Positions 51,256 to 60,237 of a stretch of 64,000 nucleotides of DNA are shown here, piece after piece. The stretch is from positions 1 through 64,000 of the forward strand of contig CAZJUJ010000002.1 of the NCBI GenBank assembly GCA_964549135.1. Direction: 5' to 3'. Numbering within the stretch: the first letter of the stretch is position 1; the number at the start of each line of letters is the position of its first letter. The DNA comes from RUG563 sp964549135 (GTDB lineage Bacteria; Bacillota; Clostridia; Christensenellales; Aristaeellaceae). The notes beneath the pieces were generated by a model that saw only the letters and a list, made by a program, of their open reading frames with translations, had not been told where the DNA came from and did not search any database. The position numbers and the translations under genes are program-made.

Positions 51256-51316
51256 GAAAAAACGCCCCGGAATCCCCGGCAGATCCTGCTGCCTTCGGGA
51301 AATCCGGGGCTTTTTT
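51256..51316. terminator. bidirectional terminator after plsC
   Basis: GAAAAAACGCCCCGGA (51256-51271) pairs with TCCGGGGCTTTTTT (51303-51316), enclosing a smaller hairpin. On the minus strand it ends the long topA-plsC gene run. Confidence 0.8.
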
Positions 51317-51326
51317 GATGTCCGCT

Positions 51327-51962
51327 TTACCGGCAATGCTCCCGCATGGAAAGGAAGGTCTGGCGGATTCGCGCCGTCAGCTTTTCCGCCGTCTGGCTGT
51401 CGCAGCCCTGGGCGGAAAGATCGGAAATATCCATGGGATCGCCGACATAGACATGGGTGCAGCGGAAGGGGCGCAATTTGCCCGCAATATACACGGGCAG
51501 GAGCGGCACATTGGCCCGCAGCGCCAGCACGGCGGTGCCGGTTTCCACCTCGCTCATCAGCTCGGGCAGATGGCGGGTGCCCTCGGGGAAGATGCCCAGG
51601 ACCCGGTTTTCCCGCAGGGCACGGCTGCACTGGCGCATGGCGGCCAGATCGGAATTGTGCCGGTCAATGGTGATCATGTGCAGTTTTCCCACCACCCAGG
51701 CCAGCAGCTTGTTTTTCGTCAGCTCCTTTTTGCCCACAAAGCGGATCTCATAATCCCTGCAGGGCACGGCCAGCACGATGGGATCCAGGGCGCTTTTATG
51801 ATTGGCGATCATGATATAGGGGGCGCGGAGCGACAGCTTTTCCGTCTGATGATAACGGATGAAATAAACGGTATGGAACAGAATCCACGCCAGCACCCGG
51901 GCGATGGAGTATACGGGGGTGCGTTCCTTTTTTTCGGGTGTACTGCTTTTTTCAGCGTCCAT
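51327..51962 (-). CDS. plsC: 1-acyl-sn-glycerol-3-phosphate acyltransferase
   Basis: 211 residues. NHKSALDPIVL is the catalytic HX4D motif (about 52) and GIFPEGTRH the substrate-binding motif (about 125). A hydrophobic segment near the N-terminus anchors it to the membrane, where it forms phosphatidic acid. Start ATG at 51962 follows GGAGGA with a 6-base spacer and overlaps the cmk stop by 11 bases. The cmk-plsC order is common in Firmicutes. Confidence 0.92.
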   Translation of the reverse strand: MDAEKSSTPEKKERTPVYSIARVLAWILFHTVYFIRYHQTEKLSLRAPYIMIANHKSALDPIVLAVPCRDYEIRFVGKKELTKNKLLAWVVGKLHMITIDRHNSDLAAMRQCSRALRENRVLGIFPEGTRHLPELMSEVETGTAVLALRANVPLLPVYIAGKLRPFRCTHVYVGDPMDISDLSAQGCDSQTAEKLTARIRQTFLSMREHCR

Positions 51963-52629
51963 ATTTTTCCTCCACAAGGGCAAGAATGGCGTTTACCGTT
52001 TCCTCAAAATTCAGATCGGAGGAATCCAGCAGGATGGCGTCCTCCGCCTGCCTGAGGGGGGTCAGCTTACGGTGCATATCCTGATAATCCCGGGTGTTTA
52101 CCTCGCTGAGAATGGCCTCAAAGGGCGTTTCATCCCCCTTTTGCCGCAATTGCTCCATGCGGCGTTTCGCCCGGGTCTCGGGGGAGGCGGTCAGATAAAT
52201 CTTGACCGTGGCGTTTGGAAGCACCACCGTGCCGATATCCCGGCCATCCAGCAGCATGGGCTGCTCCCGGGCCATTTCCTGCTGGCGTCTGACCAGCATG
52301 CTGCGCACCGCCGGATACCGGGAAACGGCAGAGGCTGCGCTGCCCGCCTGCTGGGTGCGGATCTGATCGCTTACATCCTCGCCGTTGAGCAGCGTAAGCT
52401 GCCTGCCCTGTTCATAGCGGATATCCACCTGCGCGTCGCCTTTTTCGCAAAGGGCGGCCACCGCCTCCTCCTTCATGGGATCGATCCCCGCCCGGGCTGC
52501 GGCCAGGCCCACCGCCCGATACATGGCCCCGGTATCCAGATGCAGAATACCCAGGCGACGGGCAACCTCATCCGAAATGGTGGATTTGCCCGCGCCTACG
52601 GGCCCATCGATGGCAATTGTCAGCGGCAT
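51952..52629 (-). CDS. cmk: cytidylate kinase
   Basis: 225 residues. Walker A AIDGPVGAGKSTISDEVA at the start, LDTGAMYRAVGL, LLDGRDIGTVVLPNA and TRDYQDMHRKLTPL match bacterial CMP/dCMP kinase. It supplies CDP for nucleotide and phospholipid synthesis, which fits the overlapping plsC. It lies 34 bases after hslU. Confidence 0.95.
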   Translation of the reverse strand: MPLTIAIDGPVGAGKSTISDEVARRLGILHLDTGAMYRAVGLAAARAGIDPMKEEAVAALCEKGDAQVDIRYEQGRQLTLLNGEDVSDQIRTQQAGSAASAVSRYPAVRSMLVRRQQEMAREQPMLLDGRDIGTVVLPNATVKIYLTASPETRAKRRMEQLRQKGDETPFEAILSEVNTRDYQDMHRKLTPLRQAEDAILLDSSDLNFEETVNAILALVEEKYGR

Positions 52630-52663
52630 ATCTTTCTTCCTCTTTTCCGTTGATTTTATGGCG

Positions 52664-54073
52664 TCAGAGAATATAGCGGCGCATATCCATTTCCTTGGCG
52701 GCCTTGAGATGCTCCTTCACATACTGGGCAGAGATGGAAAGATAGACATCGGGCATGCTATCGCCCCCGGCGTTAAAGGATACATCCTCAAGCAGCTCCT
52801 CAAATACCGCATGCAGCCGCCGCGCGCCGATATCCTCCCGGGTTTCATTGGTCAGCATGGCGATGCGGGCGATCTCATTGAGGGCATCCTCTTCAAAGGT
52901 CAAATGCACCTTATCTACTTCCAGCAGCGCCGCATACTGGCGGGTGATGGCGTTATCGGTCTTGGTCAGGATGGAAACGAAATCCTCCTGGGTCAGGCTC
53001 TTGAGATTGACATGCACGGGGAAGCGGCCCTGCAATTCGGGAATCAGATCGGTGACCTTGGCCACATGGAAGGCGCCCGCGCCGATAAAGAGCATGAAAT
53101 CCGTGCGCACGGGGCCGTATTTGGTATTGACGGTGGAGCCCTCCACGATGGGCAGAATATCCCGCTGCACGCCCTCCCGGCTTACATCCGGGCCATGGCC
53201 CGCGCCGCCCCGGCCGGCGATCTTATCAATTTCATCCAGGAAAACGATGCCGCTCTGCTCGCAGCGCTGCAGCGCCTCCTCCTTGACGGCATCCTCGTCA
53301 ATGAGCTTTTCGGCCTCCTCCTCAATCAGGATTTTCCGGGCCTCCTTGACCTTCACATGCCGCATTTTTGTCCGCTTGGGCATCATGCCGCCCATCATAT
53401 CGCCCAGGCTGATGGATGCGCCGCCCACCTCCAATTGGGGCGCGCTTTCCTCTACCTCGATTTCCAGCTCTCTTTCTTCCAGTTCGCCCCGGCGCAATTG
53501 ATCCCGGATTTCATCCCGCCTGCGGCTGATTTCGCTCTTTTCGGCCTCGCTGGGCTCGGGCTCGTTTTTCGTGCGGCCCAGCAGGAAATCCAGGGGATTA
53601 TTGTTGTTGCCCGCGCCCTTTTTGGGGGGCTGCACCAGCAGCGTCACCAGCCGATCCTCGGCCAGCACCTGGGCCCGGGTCTTCACCCGGTTTTCATGCT
53701 CCTCCTTCACCATCCGCACGGCGTTTTCCATCAGATCCCGGATGATGGATTCCACATCCCGGCCCACATAGCCCACCTCGGTGAATTTGGTGGCCTCTAC
53801 CTTAATGAAGGGGGCATCCACCAGCTTGGCCAGGCGGCGGGCAATTTCCGTCTTGCCCACGCCGGTGGGGCCGATCATGAGAATGTTTTTGGGGAAAATT
53901 TCCTCCCGCATTTCCTCGGGCAGCTGCGCCCGGCGATAGCGATTGCGCAGGGCAATGGCCACGGCGCGCTTGGCCTCATCCTGGCCGATGATATAGCGAT
54001 CCAATTCCCGGACGACCTCCCGGGGGGTCAGCTCCTTCTGCCGATGGGCGTTTGCAATGGAAAGCTCGCTCAT
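52664..54073 (-). CDS. hslU: HslU, ATPase subunit of the HslUV protease
   Basis: 469 residues. Walker A GPTGVGKTEIARRLAK (about 69), pore loop EVGYVGRDVES (about 100), an I domain (about 110-240), Walker B VFLDEIDKIAGRGG and sensor elements (QGRFPVHVNL, GARRLHAVFE) are present. It unfolds substrates for HslV. The C-terminus ends MDMRRYIL, the tail that inserts into HslV and activates it. Three bases separate it from hslV. Confidence 0.95.
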   Translation of the reverse strand: MSELSIANAHRQKELTPREVVRELDRYIIGQDEAKRAVAIALRNRYRRAQLPEEMREEIFPKNILMIGPTGVGKTEIARRLAKLVDAPFIKVEATKFTEVGYVGRDVESIIRDLMENAVRMVKEEHENRVKTRAQVLAEDRLVTLLVQPPKKGAGNNNNPLDFLLGRTKNEPEPSEAEKSEISRRRDEIRDQLRRGELEERELEIEVEESAPQLEVGGASISLGDMMGGMMPKRTKMRHVKVKEARKILIEEEAEKLIDEDAVKEEALQRCEQSGIVFLDEIDKIAGRGGAGHGPDVSREGVQRDILPIVEGSTVNTKYGPVRTDFMLFIGAGAFHVAKVTDLIPELQGRFPVHVNLKSLTQEDFVSILTKTDNAITRQYAALLEVDKVHLTFEEDALNEIARIAMLTNETREDIGARRLHAVFEELLEDVSFNAGGDSMPDVYLSISAQYVKEHLKAAKEMDMRRYIL

Positions 54074-54076
54074 GGC

Positions 54077-54610
54077 TTACACCTCCTCCACGATGATGTT
54101 ATCATTGGTGTATACGCAGATGGAGGCGGCCACATGCAGCGCCTTTTCTGCAATTTCACGGGCGGAAAGATCGGTATTCTGGATCAGCGCCCGGGCAGCC
54201 GCCAGGGCGTAATTGCCGCCCGAGCCGATGGCCACCACGCCGTCATCCGAATCCATGACCTCGCCCGTACCGGAAAGCACCAGCATGCCCTCCTTATTGG
54301 CCACGATCATCATGGCCTCCAATTGGCGCAGGCCCTTATCGCTGCGCCAATCCTGGGCCAGCATCACGGCCGCCCGCTCCAGATTGCCGCCGCACTGGGT
54401 CAGCTTATCCTCAAATCTCTCCGCCAGGGTAAAGGCATCGGCTACTGAGCCGGCAAAGCCGGTTACCACGGTATCATTGTAGATCCTGCGCACCTTCTTG
54501 GCCGTGCCCTTGAAAATGGTATGCTCGCCCATGGTTACCTGGCCATCGCCCGCAATGGCGATTTTTCCATCCCGGCATACGCCGCAGATGGTGGTTCCTT
54601 TAATGGTCAT
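54077..54610 (-). CDS. hslV: HslV, proteolytic subunit of the HslUV protease
   Basis: 177 residues. TTICGVCRDGKIAIAGDGQV gives the N-terminal threonine region and SGGNYALAAARALIQNTDLS the family core. Compared with E. coli HslV, the catalytic Thr-Thr-Ile is preceded by five extra residues (MTIKG), as in many Firmicutes, so a short propeptide must be removed or Thr2 used instead. ATG at 54610 after GGAGGAGC. A minus-strand TGTATACT (-10-like, 54642-54649) in the 89-base gap may start transcription here. Confidence 0.93.
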   Translation of the reverse strand: MTIKGTTICGVCRDGKIAIAGDGQVTMGEHTIFKGTAKKVRRIYNDTVVTGFAGSVADAFTLAERFEDKLTQCGGNLERAAVMLAQDWRSDKGLRQLEAMMIVANKEGMLVLSGTGEVMDSDDGVVAIGSGGNYALAAARALIQNTDLSAREIAEKALHVAASICVYTNDNIIVEEV

Positions 54611-54699
54611 GGCAGCTCCTCCGTTCACTTTTTCATTGTGTAGTATACAGGCTGGATGGGATCAGAATCGCGGATAAATATGGCAGCAGTATGGCAAAA

Positions 54700-56781
54700 T
54701 TATTCCTCCAGCAGCAGCGCGTCCATGCCGGGGATCGTAAGGGCCTTTCCTGCCATCCTGCAGGCAATGGGCGCTTTCGTCCAGTTGATCAGGATCTGGG
54801 CGATGCCGCCATCCCGGGCCTGCCAGCGGCTGGTCAGCACGCAGGGGGCCTGCAGGGGCGGGCGATTGCCCTTGAGGGCAAAGGCATGCCGGGGAATATC
54901 CTCCAGCGCATGGGGCCGGAGCATCCGCCCGCCAAAGAGATATTTTTTCCCCTTCCCGTTGCGCAGGGCGGCAAAATGCCGCAGCAGGGTCATCGTCTGC
55001 TCTTCATCCGGAAGGATGTCAAATTGCCGGTCGCCCCAGGCCTGGGTGATGCGCCCGTCATCGGTGATGATCAGGGTCAGCAGATCTCCGGCAGCAAAGG
55101 AATAGGCCAAACGATAGCAGAGGCTCTGGGGATCGGGCGCAAAGGTGGAGGAAAAACAGACCTGATTGCCCATGAAATTGCTCAGATATTCATGATAGAG
55201 ATAGGCGAAGATGGGAATGGGCGTGCCGTTTATCCAGCCCAGGTTGAAGCGGTTATCGCTGAGCAGAAGATAGGGCAGATAGGGCTCGCCCGCCGCCGAT
55301 TCGCAGCCAAAGAGCATATGCGGCGCGGTTTCATGGGCCTTTTTTAAAAGCGCGCGCATGGAGGCGGTCATCCAGGGCCCGGGGGTGGGGGTATGGCCAT
55401 GCCGGCGGCTGTAGCAGAAATAGGGATTCCCGCCGTGATTCTGATCCAGTATCTGGGCGTAATCAATGCCCGCCGCCGCCATGGAGGCGATTTCCCCCGT
55501 GACGATTTTTTCCGTATCCTCGCCCATGGGGCAAAGATCATAGCCCCGGCGCTGGCCGGTGCAGATATGGCTGTGCAGAAGCTCCTGCCGGGGGGAGAGG
55601 CAGAAGCTGCGGGCATAGCCCTTTTCCCGGATGAGCTTTTCGCAGTTATAGGAGGCAATCAGATTGCTCTGCTCGGTAAAGCCGATGCCGCTGAGATAAA
55701 CGCCCAATAGATGCCCCCTGGCATGCAGCTTTTCAATAAAGCCCCGGAGCATTTCCTCCCCGCCGTAGGGCGGCCAGACAAAGGGCGGCGCCCAGGGGGC
55801 CGTGCCCTCCCAGTGCATGAGCAGCACCAGAATCCGCATGCCGGTTTTTTCGGCGATTTCTTCGATGCGGGGCAGGGCGTTTTCATAGGGGAAGAGCCGG
55901 TTGGGCGTCATTTCATCCATATCATGGATGCCCCGCACGGGATAGGTGACCACCAGGGGCGCATCCTGATACCAGGCGGGCAGCGCGGGGTTTTCATCCG
56001 CCCGCATAAGGCCCTCGGGCAAATGCCCGTCCAGCCAGGCACGGTAAATATCCGCCGCCGCCATCCAGCCGCCCCGGAAAAAATCCAGCACGGTATCAAA
56101 GCCCGTTTCATAATCCTGACCGAAATCGCCCCCGGCGTAGGTTTTGATTTTCAGGCGGACAAAATCCTCCTGGGGCACGCAATCGATGCTTTTGAGCCCG
56201 CGCTTTTCGTCATGGGCCCCCAGATACACGCCGCCTGTCATTTCCCAGGCCACAAACTGGCTTTCCACCATGCCGGGGAAGAGGGCATAGGCGCCCTCGC
56301 CGGGAAATTCAGGCTCCCGGCTGGCCCAGCCGAATTGCTGGCGGTAATCCACATCATCGATCTGCACGCCCTCATTATAGGGCCAGTAGACGGAGCATTT
56401 CTGCCCGTCCCGGGCCTTCAAAAGCGGCAGCTGGGGGAAATCCACCCATTCCACCGCGCCCTGGGAGGCGTTGAGAACCTGCATGCGCCAGGCCGAAAAA
56501 TGCGCGCCGCCAAATGAAACCTGAATCCTGACCTGGATTTTTTCCGGCCCGTCAAGGGCATACAGCGCCTGCGCGCTGCTTTCCGTTTTGGTAAGCGCGA
56601 TGCATTGCCCGTCAAAGGCGGAAAATTCCCGGGCTCCAAAGGAGGGCATGCGCAGCCGCAGGGTAAACAAGGGCAGCAGCGGCGGGGCGGTCAGCAAAAC
56701 GCCGTCCTGCCAAAGCTCCCGCACGCAGCCCTTCTCCCAGTCAATCCGGATGCTTCCACGGGCGTCCTGATAGCTGAACAT
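54700..56781 (-). CDS. glycoside hydrolase-like protein (DUF6259-type), intracellular
   Basis: 693 residues, no signal peptide. The N-terminal third is a beta-sandwich-like region, the middle a TIM-barrel-like domain, and a small beta domain ends it. Barrel signatures include MRILVLLMHWEGTAPWAPPF, HLLGVYLSGIGFTEQ, IDYAQILDQNHGGNPYF with a candidate nucleophile Asp, and FGCESAAGEPYLP with a candidate acid. It resembles clan GH-D-like enzymes and DUF6259 proteins of gut bacteria; substrate unknown. Start ATG at 56781 follows GAGG by 7 bases. It sits 9 bases after trmFO, inside an otherwise conserved trmFO-hslV order, and looks like an insertion. Confidence 0.7.
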   Translation of the reverse strand: MFSYQDARGSIRIDWEKGCVRELWQDGVLLTAPPLLPLFTLRLRMPSFGAREFSAFDGQCIALTKTESSAQALYALDGPEKIQVRIQVSFGGAHFSAWRMQVLNASQGAVEWVDFPQLPLLKARDGQKCSVYWPYNEGVQIDDVDYRQQFGWASREPEFPGEGAYALFPGMVESQFVAWEMTGGVYLGAHDEKRGLKSIDCVPQEDFVRLKIKTYAGGDFGQDYETGFDTVLDFFRGGWMAAADIYRAWLDGHLPEGLMRADENPALPAWYQDAPLVVTYPVRGIHDMDEMTPNRLFPYENALPRIEEIAEKTGMRILVLLMHWEGTAPWAPPFVWPPYGGEEMLRGFIEKLHARGHLLGVYLSGIGFTEQSNLIASYNCEKLIREKGYARSFCLSPRQELLHSHICTGQRRGYDLCPMGEDTEKIVTGEIASMAAAGIDYAQILDQNHGGNPYFCYSRRHGHTPTPGPWMTASMRALLKKAHETAPHMLFGCESAAGEPYLPYLLLSDNRFNLGWINGTPIPIFAYLYHEYLSNFMGNQVCFSSTFAPDPQSLCYRLAYSFAAGDLLTLIITDDGRITQAWGDRQFDILPDEEQTMTLLRHFAALRNGKGKKYLFGGRMLRPHALEDIPRHAFALKGNRPPLQAPCVLTSRWQARDGGIAQILINWTKAPIACRMAGKALTIPGMDALLLEE

Positions 56782-56790
56782 AAGCACACC

Positions 56791-58089
56791 TCATTTATCC
56801 ATTTCGCTTTTCAGCGCTTCGATTTTTTCCAGCGCCCGCTGGGCAATCGCTTCGTAGCGCTGCATTTTATTGCGGATGCGCCCGGGCCAGCCATCGATGA
56901 TGCCATAAGTAACATTCATGGGCTGGAAGGCGGTATTGGGTGCGGAAACATAATGGGAAAGCGCGCCGATGGCCGTCTGGGTGGTGAAATCCACCAGGGG
57001 CTGCCCCAGCATCTGCCGGGCCAGATTGATGCCTGCCGCCATGCCGCTGGCGGCGGATTCCACATAGCCCTCCACGCCGGTCATCTGCCCGGCAAAATAG
57101 AGGCCGGGACGGGCCAGCATCTGATAATGGCAATCCAGCAGGCCGGGGCTATTGAGGAAGGTATTGCGGTGCATGACGCCATAGCGGGCAAATTCAGCCT
57201 GCTCCAGGCCGGGAATCATGCCGAAAACGCGCTTCTGCTCGGGAAATTTCAGCCGGGTCTGGAAGCCTACCAGGTTATAGAGGGTGCCGGCGGCGTCATC
57301 CTGGCGCAACTGAAGCACGGCATAGGCCTCCCTGCCCGTTCTGGGATCAGGCAGCCCCACGGGCTTCATGGGCCCGAAGGCCAAGACCATCTGCCCCCTG
57401 CGGGCCATGGATTCCACCGGCATGCAGCCCTCGAATACCTTTTTTTCCTCAAAGCCGTGAATGGGCGCGGTTTCGGCTGCCAGCAGCGCCTGCACGAAGG
57501 CATCGTATTCCTCCCTGGTCATGGGGCAGTTGAGATAATCCTCCCCCCGGCCATAGCGGGAGGCACGGAATATCTTTTCCATATTCAGGGATTCGGCGGT
57601 GACGATGGGCGCGGCCGCATCATAGAAATTCAGCGTGGAAACCTCGGGCATATCCGCAATGGCCTGGGCAAAAGCATCGGAGGTCAGCGGCCCGGTGGCG
57701 ATGATGGCAGGGGCCTGAGGGATGGAGGTGATTTCCTCCTCGCAGAGCGTAAGCAGGGGATGGCTTTTCAGCCTTTCGGTAATGAAGCCCGAAAAGCGAT
57801 CCCGATCCACGGCCAGCGCGCCCCCGGCGGGCACCCGGGCGTGATCGGCGGCCTGCATGATCAGAGAATCCATTCTGCGCATTTCTTCCTTAAGCAGGCC
57901 CACCGCATTCTGCATGCGGTCGGAGCGCAGGGAATTGGAGCAGACCAATTCCGCAAAGAGAGGGGAGTGATGGGCCGGGCTCATGGCATGGGGCTTCTGC
58001 TCATACAGCGTAACGGGGATTCCCCTTCGGATCAGCTGCCAGGCCGCCTCGCAGCCCGCCAGGCCCGCGCCGATTACGGTTGCATTCAT
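56791..58089 (-). CDS. trmFO: folate/FAD-dependent tRNA (m5U54) methyltransferase TrmFO
   Basis: 432 residues. VIGAGLAGCEAAWQLIRRGI is the FAD motif, followed by YEQKPHAMSPAHHSPLFAEL and VCSNSLRSDRMQNAVGLLKE, both diagnostic for TrmFO, and GQMTGVEGYVESAASGMAAG near the C-terminus. It makes ribothymidine 54 of tRNA using methylene-tetrahydrofolate. The start overlaps the topA stop by four bases (ATGA). Confidence 0.95.
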   Translation of the reverse strand: MNATVIGAGLAGCEAAWQLIRRGIPVTLYEQKPHAMSPAHHSPLFAELVCSNSLRSDRMQNAVGLLKEEMRRMDSLIMQAADHARVPAGGALAVDRDRFSGFITERLKSHPLLTLCEEEITSIPQAPAIIATGPLTSDAFAQAIADMPEVSTLNFYDAAAPIVTAESLNMEKIFRASRYGRGEDYLNCPMTREEYDAFVQALLAAETAPIHGFEEKKVFEGCMPVESMARRGQMVLAFGPMKPVGLPDPRTGREAYAVLQLRQDDAAGTLYNLVGFQTRLKFPEQKRVFGMIPGLEQAEFARYGVMHRNTFLNSPGLLDCHYQMLARPGLYFAGQMTGVEGYVESAASGMAAGINLARQMLGQPLVDFTTQTAIGALSHYVSAPNTAFQPMNVTYGIIDGWPGRIRNKMQRYEAIAQRALEKIEALKSEMDK

Positions 58090-60209
58090 TCTTCATCCTC
58101 CGTTTGAGCGGGGGTAATTTCCACCCGATGGCGGCAGGTTTCATTGCTGCAAAGATGCCAGGTTTCGCCCTTGCGGGAGCGCTTGAGCGTCATATAGCTG
58201 CCGCATTTTTCGCATTTTTCATTGACCGGCATTTCCCAGGAAAGGAAATCGCATTCGGGATAATGCTCGCAGCCATAGAATTTCCGGTTTTTCCGGCTGG
58301 TTTTTTCCAGCAGACGGCCGCCGCATTTGGGACAGGCGGCTTCGATATAATTGAGGATGGCCTTGGTATTGCGGCATTCGGGGAAATTGGGGCAGGCCAG
58401 GAATTTGCCGAAGCGGCCCACCCGGTATACCATCTGCGCCCCGCATTTATCGCAGATTTCATCGCTGGGCTCATCCTTGATTTCCACCTTTTCGATGGCG
58501 CTTTCGGCATTTTCCAGCATATCCCGGAAGCCGGGGTAGAAATCCTGCAGCACCTTATGCCAGTCCAGCTTGCCCTCCTCTACCTCGTCCAATTGATCCT
58601 CCAGTTCGGCGGTAAATTCGGTATCCACAATGGGGCCGAAATACTGGATCATCATGGCGTTGATCATGCGGCCCAGCTCGGTGGGGTAGAGGCGCTTGTT
58701 TTCCCGCATGATATAGCCTCTCGCCAGAATGGTGGTGATGGTAGGGGCGTAGGTGGAGGGGCGGCCAATGCCCTTTTCCTCCAGCATGCGCACCAGGGAT
58801 GCTTCGGTATAGCGGGCGGGGGGCTGGGTAAAATGCTGCTGGCTCTCCACCGATTCAATGATCACCGGCGCGCCCTCCTCAAACTGGGGCAGGGTGGATT
58901 CGGCAGTTTCGGGGGCGTCGTCCGTGCTTTCCTCATAGACGGAGGTAAAGCCGGCAAAGCGCTTGTGTTCGCCGTAAAAGCGCATGCCCACGCCATCCCC
59001 CGCCACATCCATATTCAGGGTGTCATACAGGGCGGGCTTCATCTGGCTGGCCAGGAAGCGGGAATAGATCAGCCGGTAAAGCTGGAATTGCTCCTTGGTC
59101 AGGCTGCCCTTAATGGCCTCGGGGGTGCGGGTGATATCGGTGGGTCGGATGGCCTCATGGGCATCCTGGGCGTTGCGGCGGCCCTTGAATTCATTGGGCG
59201 TTTCGGGCAGGAATTCTGCCCCGAAGCGCTCGGGAATATAGGCGCGCACGGCGCTGAGGGCCTCCTGGGAGATATGCACGCTGTCGGTACGGATATAGGT
59301 TACGATACCCTGGGTGCCCTCGCCCTCCAGATCGATGCCTTCATAGAGCTGCTGCACCACCTGCATGGTTTTCTGGGTGGTGAAATTCAGCTTGCGGCCC
59401 GCCTCCTGCTGGAGGGAGGAGGTGGTAAAGGGCGGGGCGGGCAGCTTCCGCTTTTCGCCGTGCTTAATGCCATACACCGCAAAATTGGCGTTTTCCACCC
59501 GGGCCCGGGCGGCCATGGCCTCTTCCGCATTATGCATTTCTGCCTTTTTGCCATCCAGAGTGGAAAGCCGCAGGGTGAAGGTAGTTTTCCTCCCCCGGGC
59601 GATGGGCAGCAGGGCGTTTGCGGATACATCCCAGTATTCCTCGGGGATGAAATCCTCAATATCCTGCTCCCGATCCACCACCAGCCGGGTGGCCACCGAT
59701 TGCACGCGCCCGGCGGAAAGCCCCTTTTTCACCTTGGCCCACAGCAGCGGGCTGATCTTATAGCCCACCAGCCGATCCAGGGCGCGGCGGGCCTGCTGGG
59801 CATCCACCTTGTCAAGATCAATGGGCCGGGGCTCCTTCAGGGCGTTTTCCACGGCGCGCTGGGTAATTTCATGAAATTCAATCCGGCAGGGGGCGGTCAC
59901 ATCCATGCCCAGGGTCTGGGCCAGATGCCAGGAGATGGCCTCGCCCTCCCGGTCAGGGTCGGTTGCCAGATAGATGCGGGAGGCGGTCTTGGCTTCCTTC
60001 CGGATCTTGGTGAGGATCTTGCCCCGGCCATGGATGGTGATATATTTCATGGCGAAATTATCCTCCGGGGTAACGCCCAATTGCGATTTGGGCAGATCGC
60101 GCACATGGCCCTGAGAGGCCTCAACCTTATAGCCCTTGCCCAGAAATTTGGCGATGGTGCGGGCCTTGGCGGGAGATTCCACAATAATTAATTTGCTTGC
60201 AGTTGCCAC
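58086..60209 (-). CDS. topA: DNA topoisomerase I
   Basis: 707 residues, type IA enzyme relaxing negative supercoils. Toprim motifs LIIVESPAKA and ATDPDREGEAISWHL are present, and the catalytic tyrosine is Tyr305 in TYIRTDSVH. Three C-terminal zinc ribbons are seen (CDKCGAQ...CPNFPEC, CPKCGGR...CEHYPEC, CEKCGSY...CSNETC). Start is GTG at 60209, 7 bases after GGAGGA. Confidence 0.96.
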   Translation of the reverse strand: MATASKLIIVESPAKARTIAKFLGKGYKVEASQGHVRDLPKSQLGVTPEDNFAMKYITIHGRGKILTKIRKEAKTASRIYLATDPDREGEAISWHLAQTLGMDVTAPCRIEFHEITQRAVENALKEPRPIDLDKVDAQQARRALDRLVGYKISPLLWAKVKKGLSAGRVQSVATRLVVDREQDIEDFIPEEYWDVSANALLPIARGRKTTFTLRLSTLDGKKAEMHNAEEAMAARARVENANFAVYGIKHGEKRKLPAPPFTTSSLQQEAGRKLNFTTQKTMQVVQQLYEGIDLEGEGTQGIVTYIRTDSVHISQEALSAVRAYIPERFGAEFLPETPNEFKGRRNAQDAHEAIRPTDITRTPEAIKGSLTKEQFQLYRLIYSRFLASQMKPALYDTLNMDVAGDGVGMRFYGEHKRFAGFTSVYEESTDDAPETAESTLPQFEEGAPVIIESVESQQHFTQPPARYTEASLVRMLEEKGIGRPSTYAPTITTILARGYIMRENKRLYPTELGRMINAMMIQYFGPIVDTEFTAELEDQLDEVEEGKLDWHKVLQDFYPGFRDMLENAESAIEKVEIKDEPSDEICDKCGAQMVYRVGRFGKFLACPNFPECRNTKAILNYIEAACPKCGGRLLEKTSRKNRKFYGCEHYPECDFLSWEMPVNEKCEKCGSYMTLKRSRKGETWHLCSNETCRHRVEITPAQTEDEE

Positions 60210-60237
60210 GATAATTTCCTCCGTTTACATATCATTC

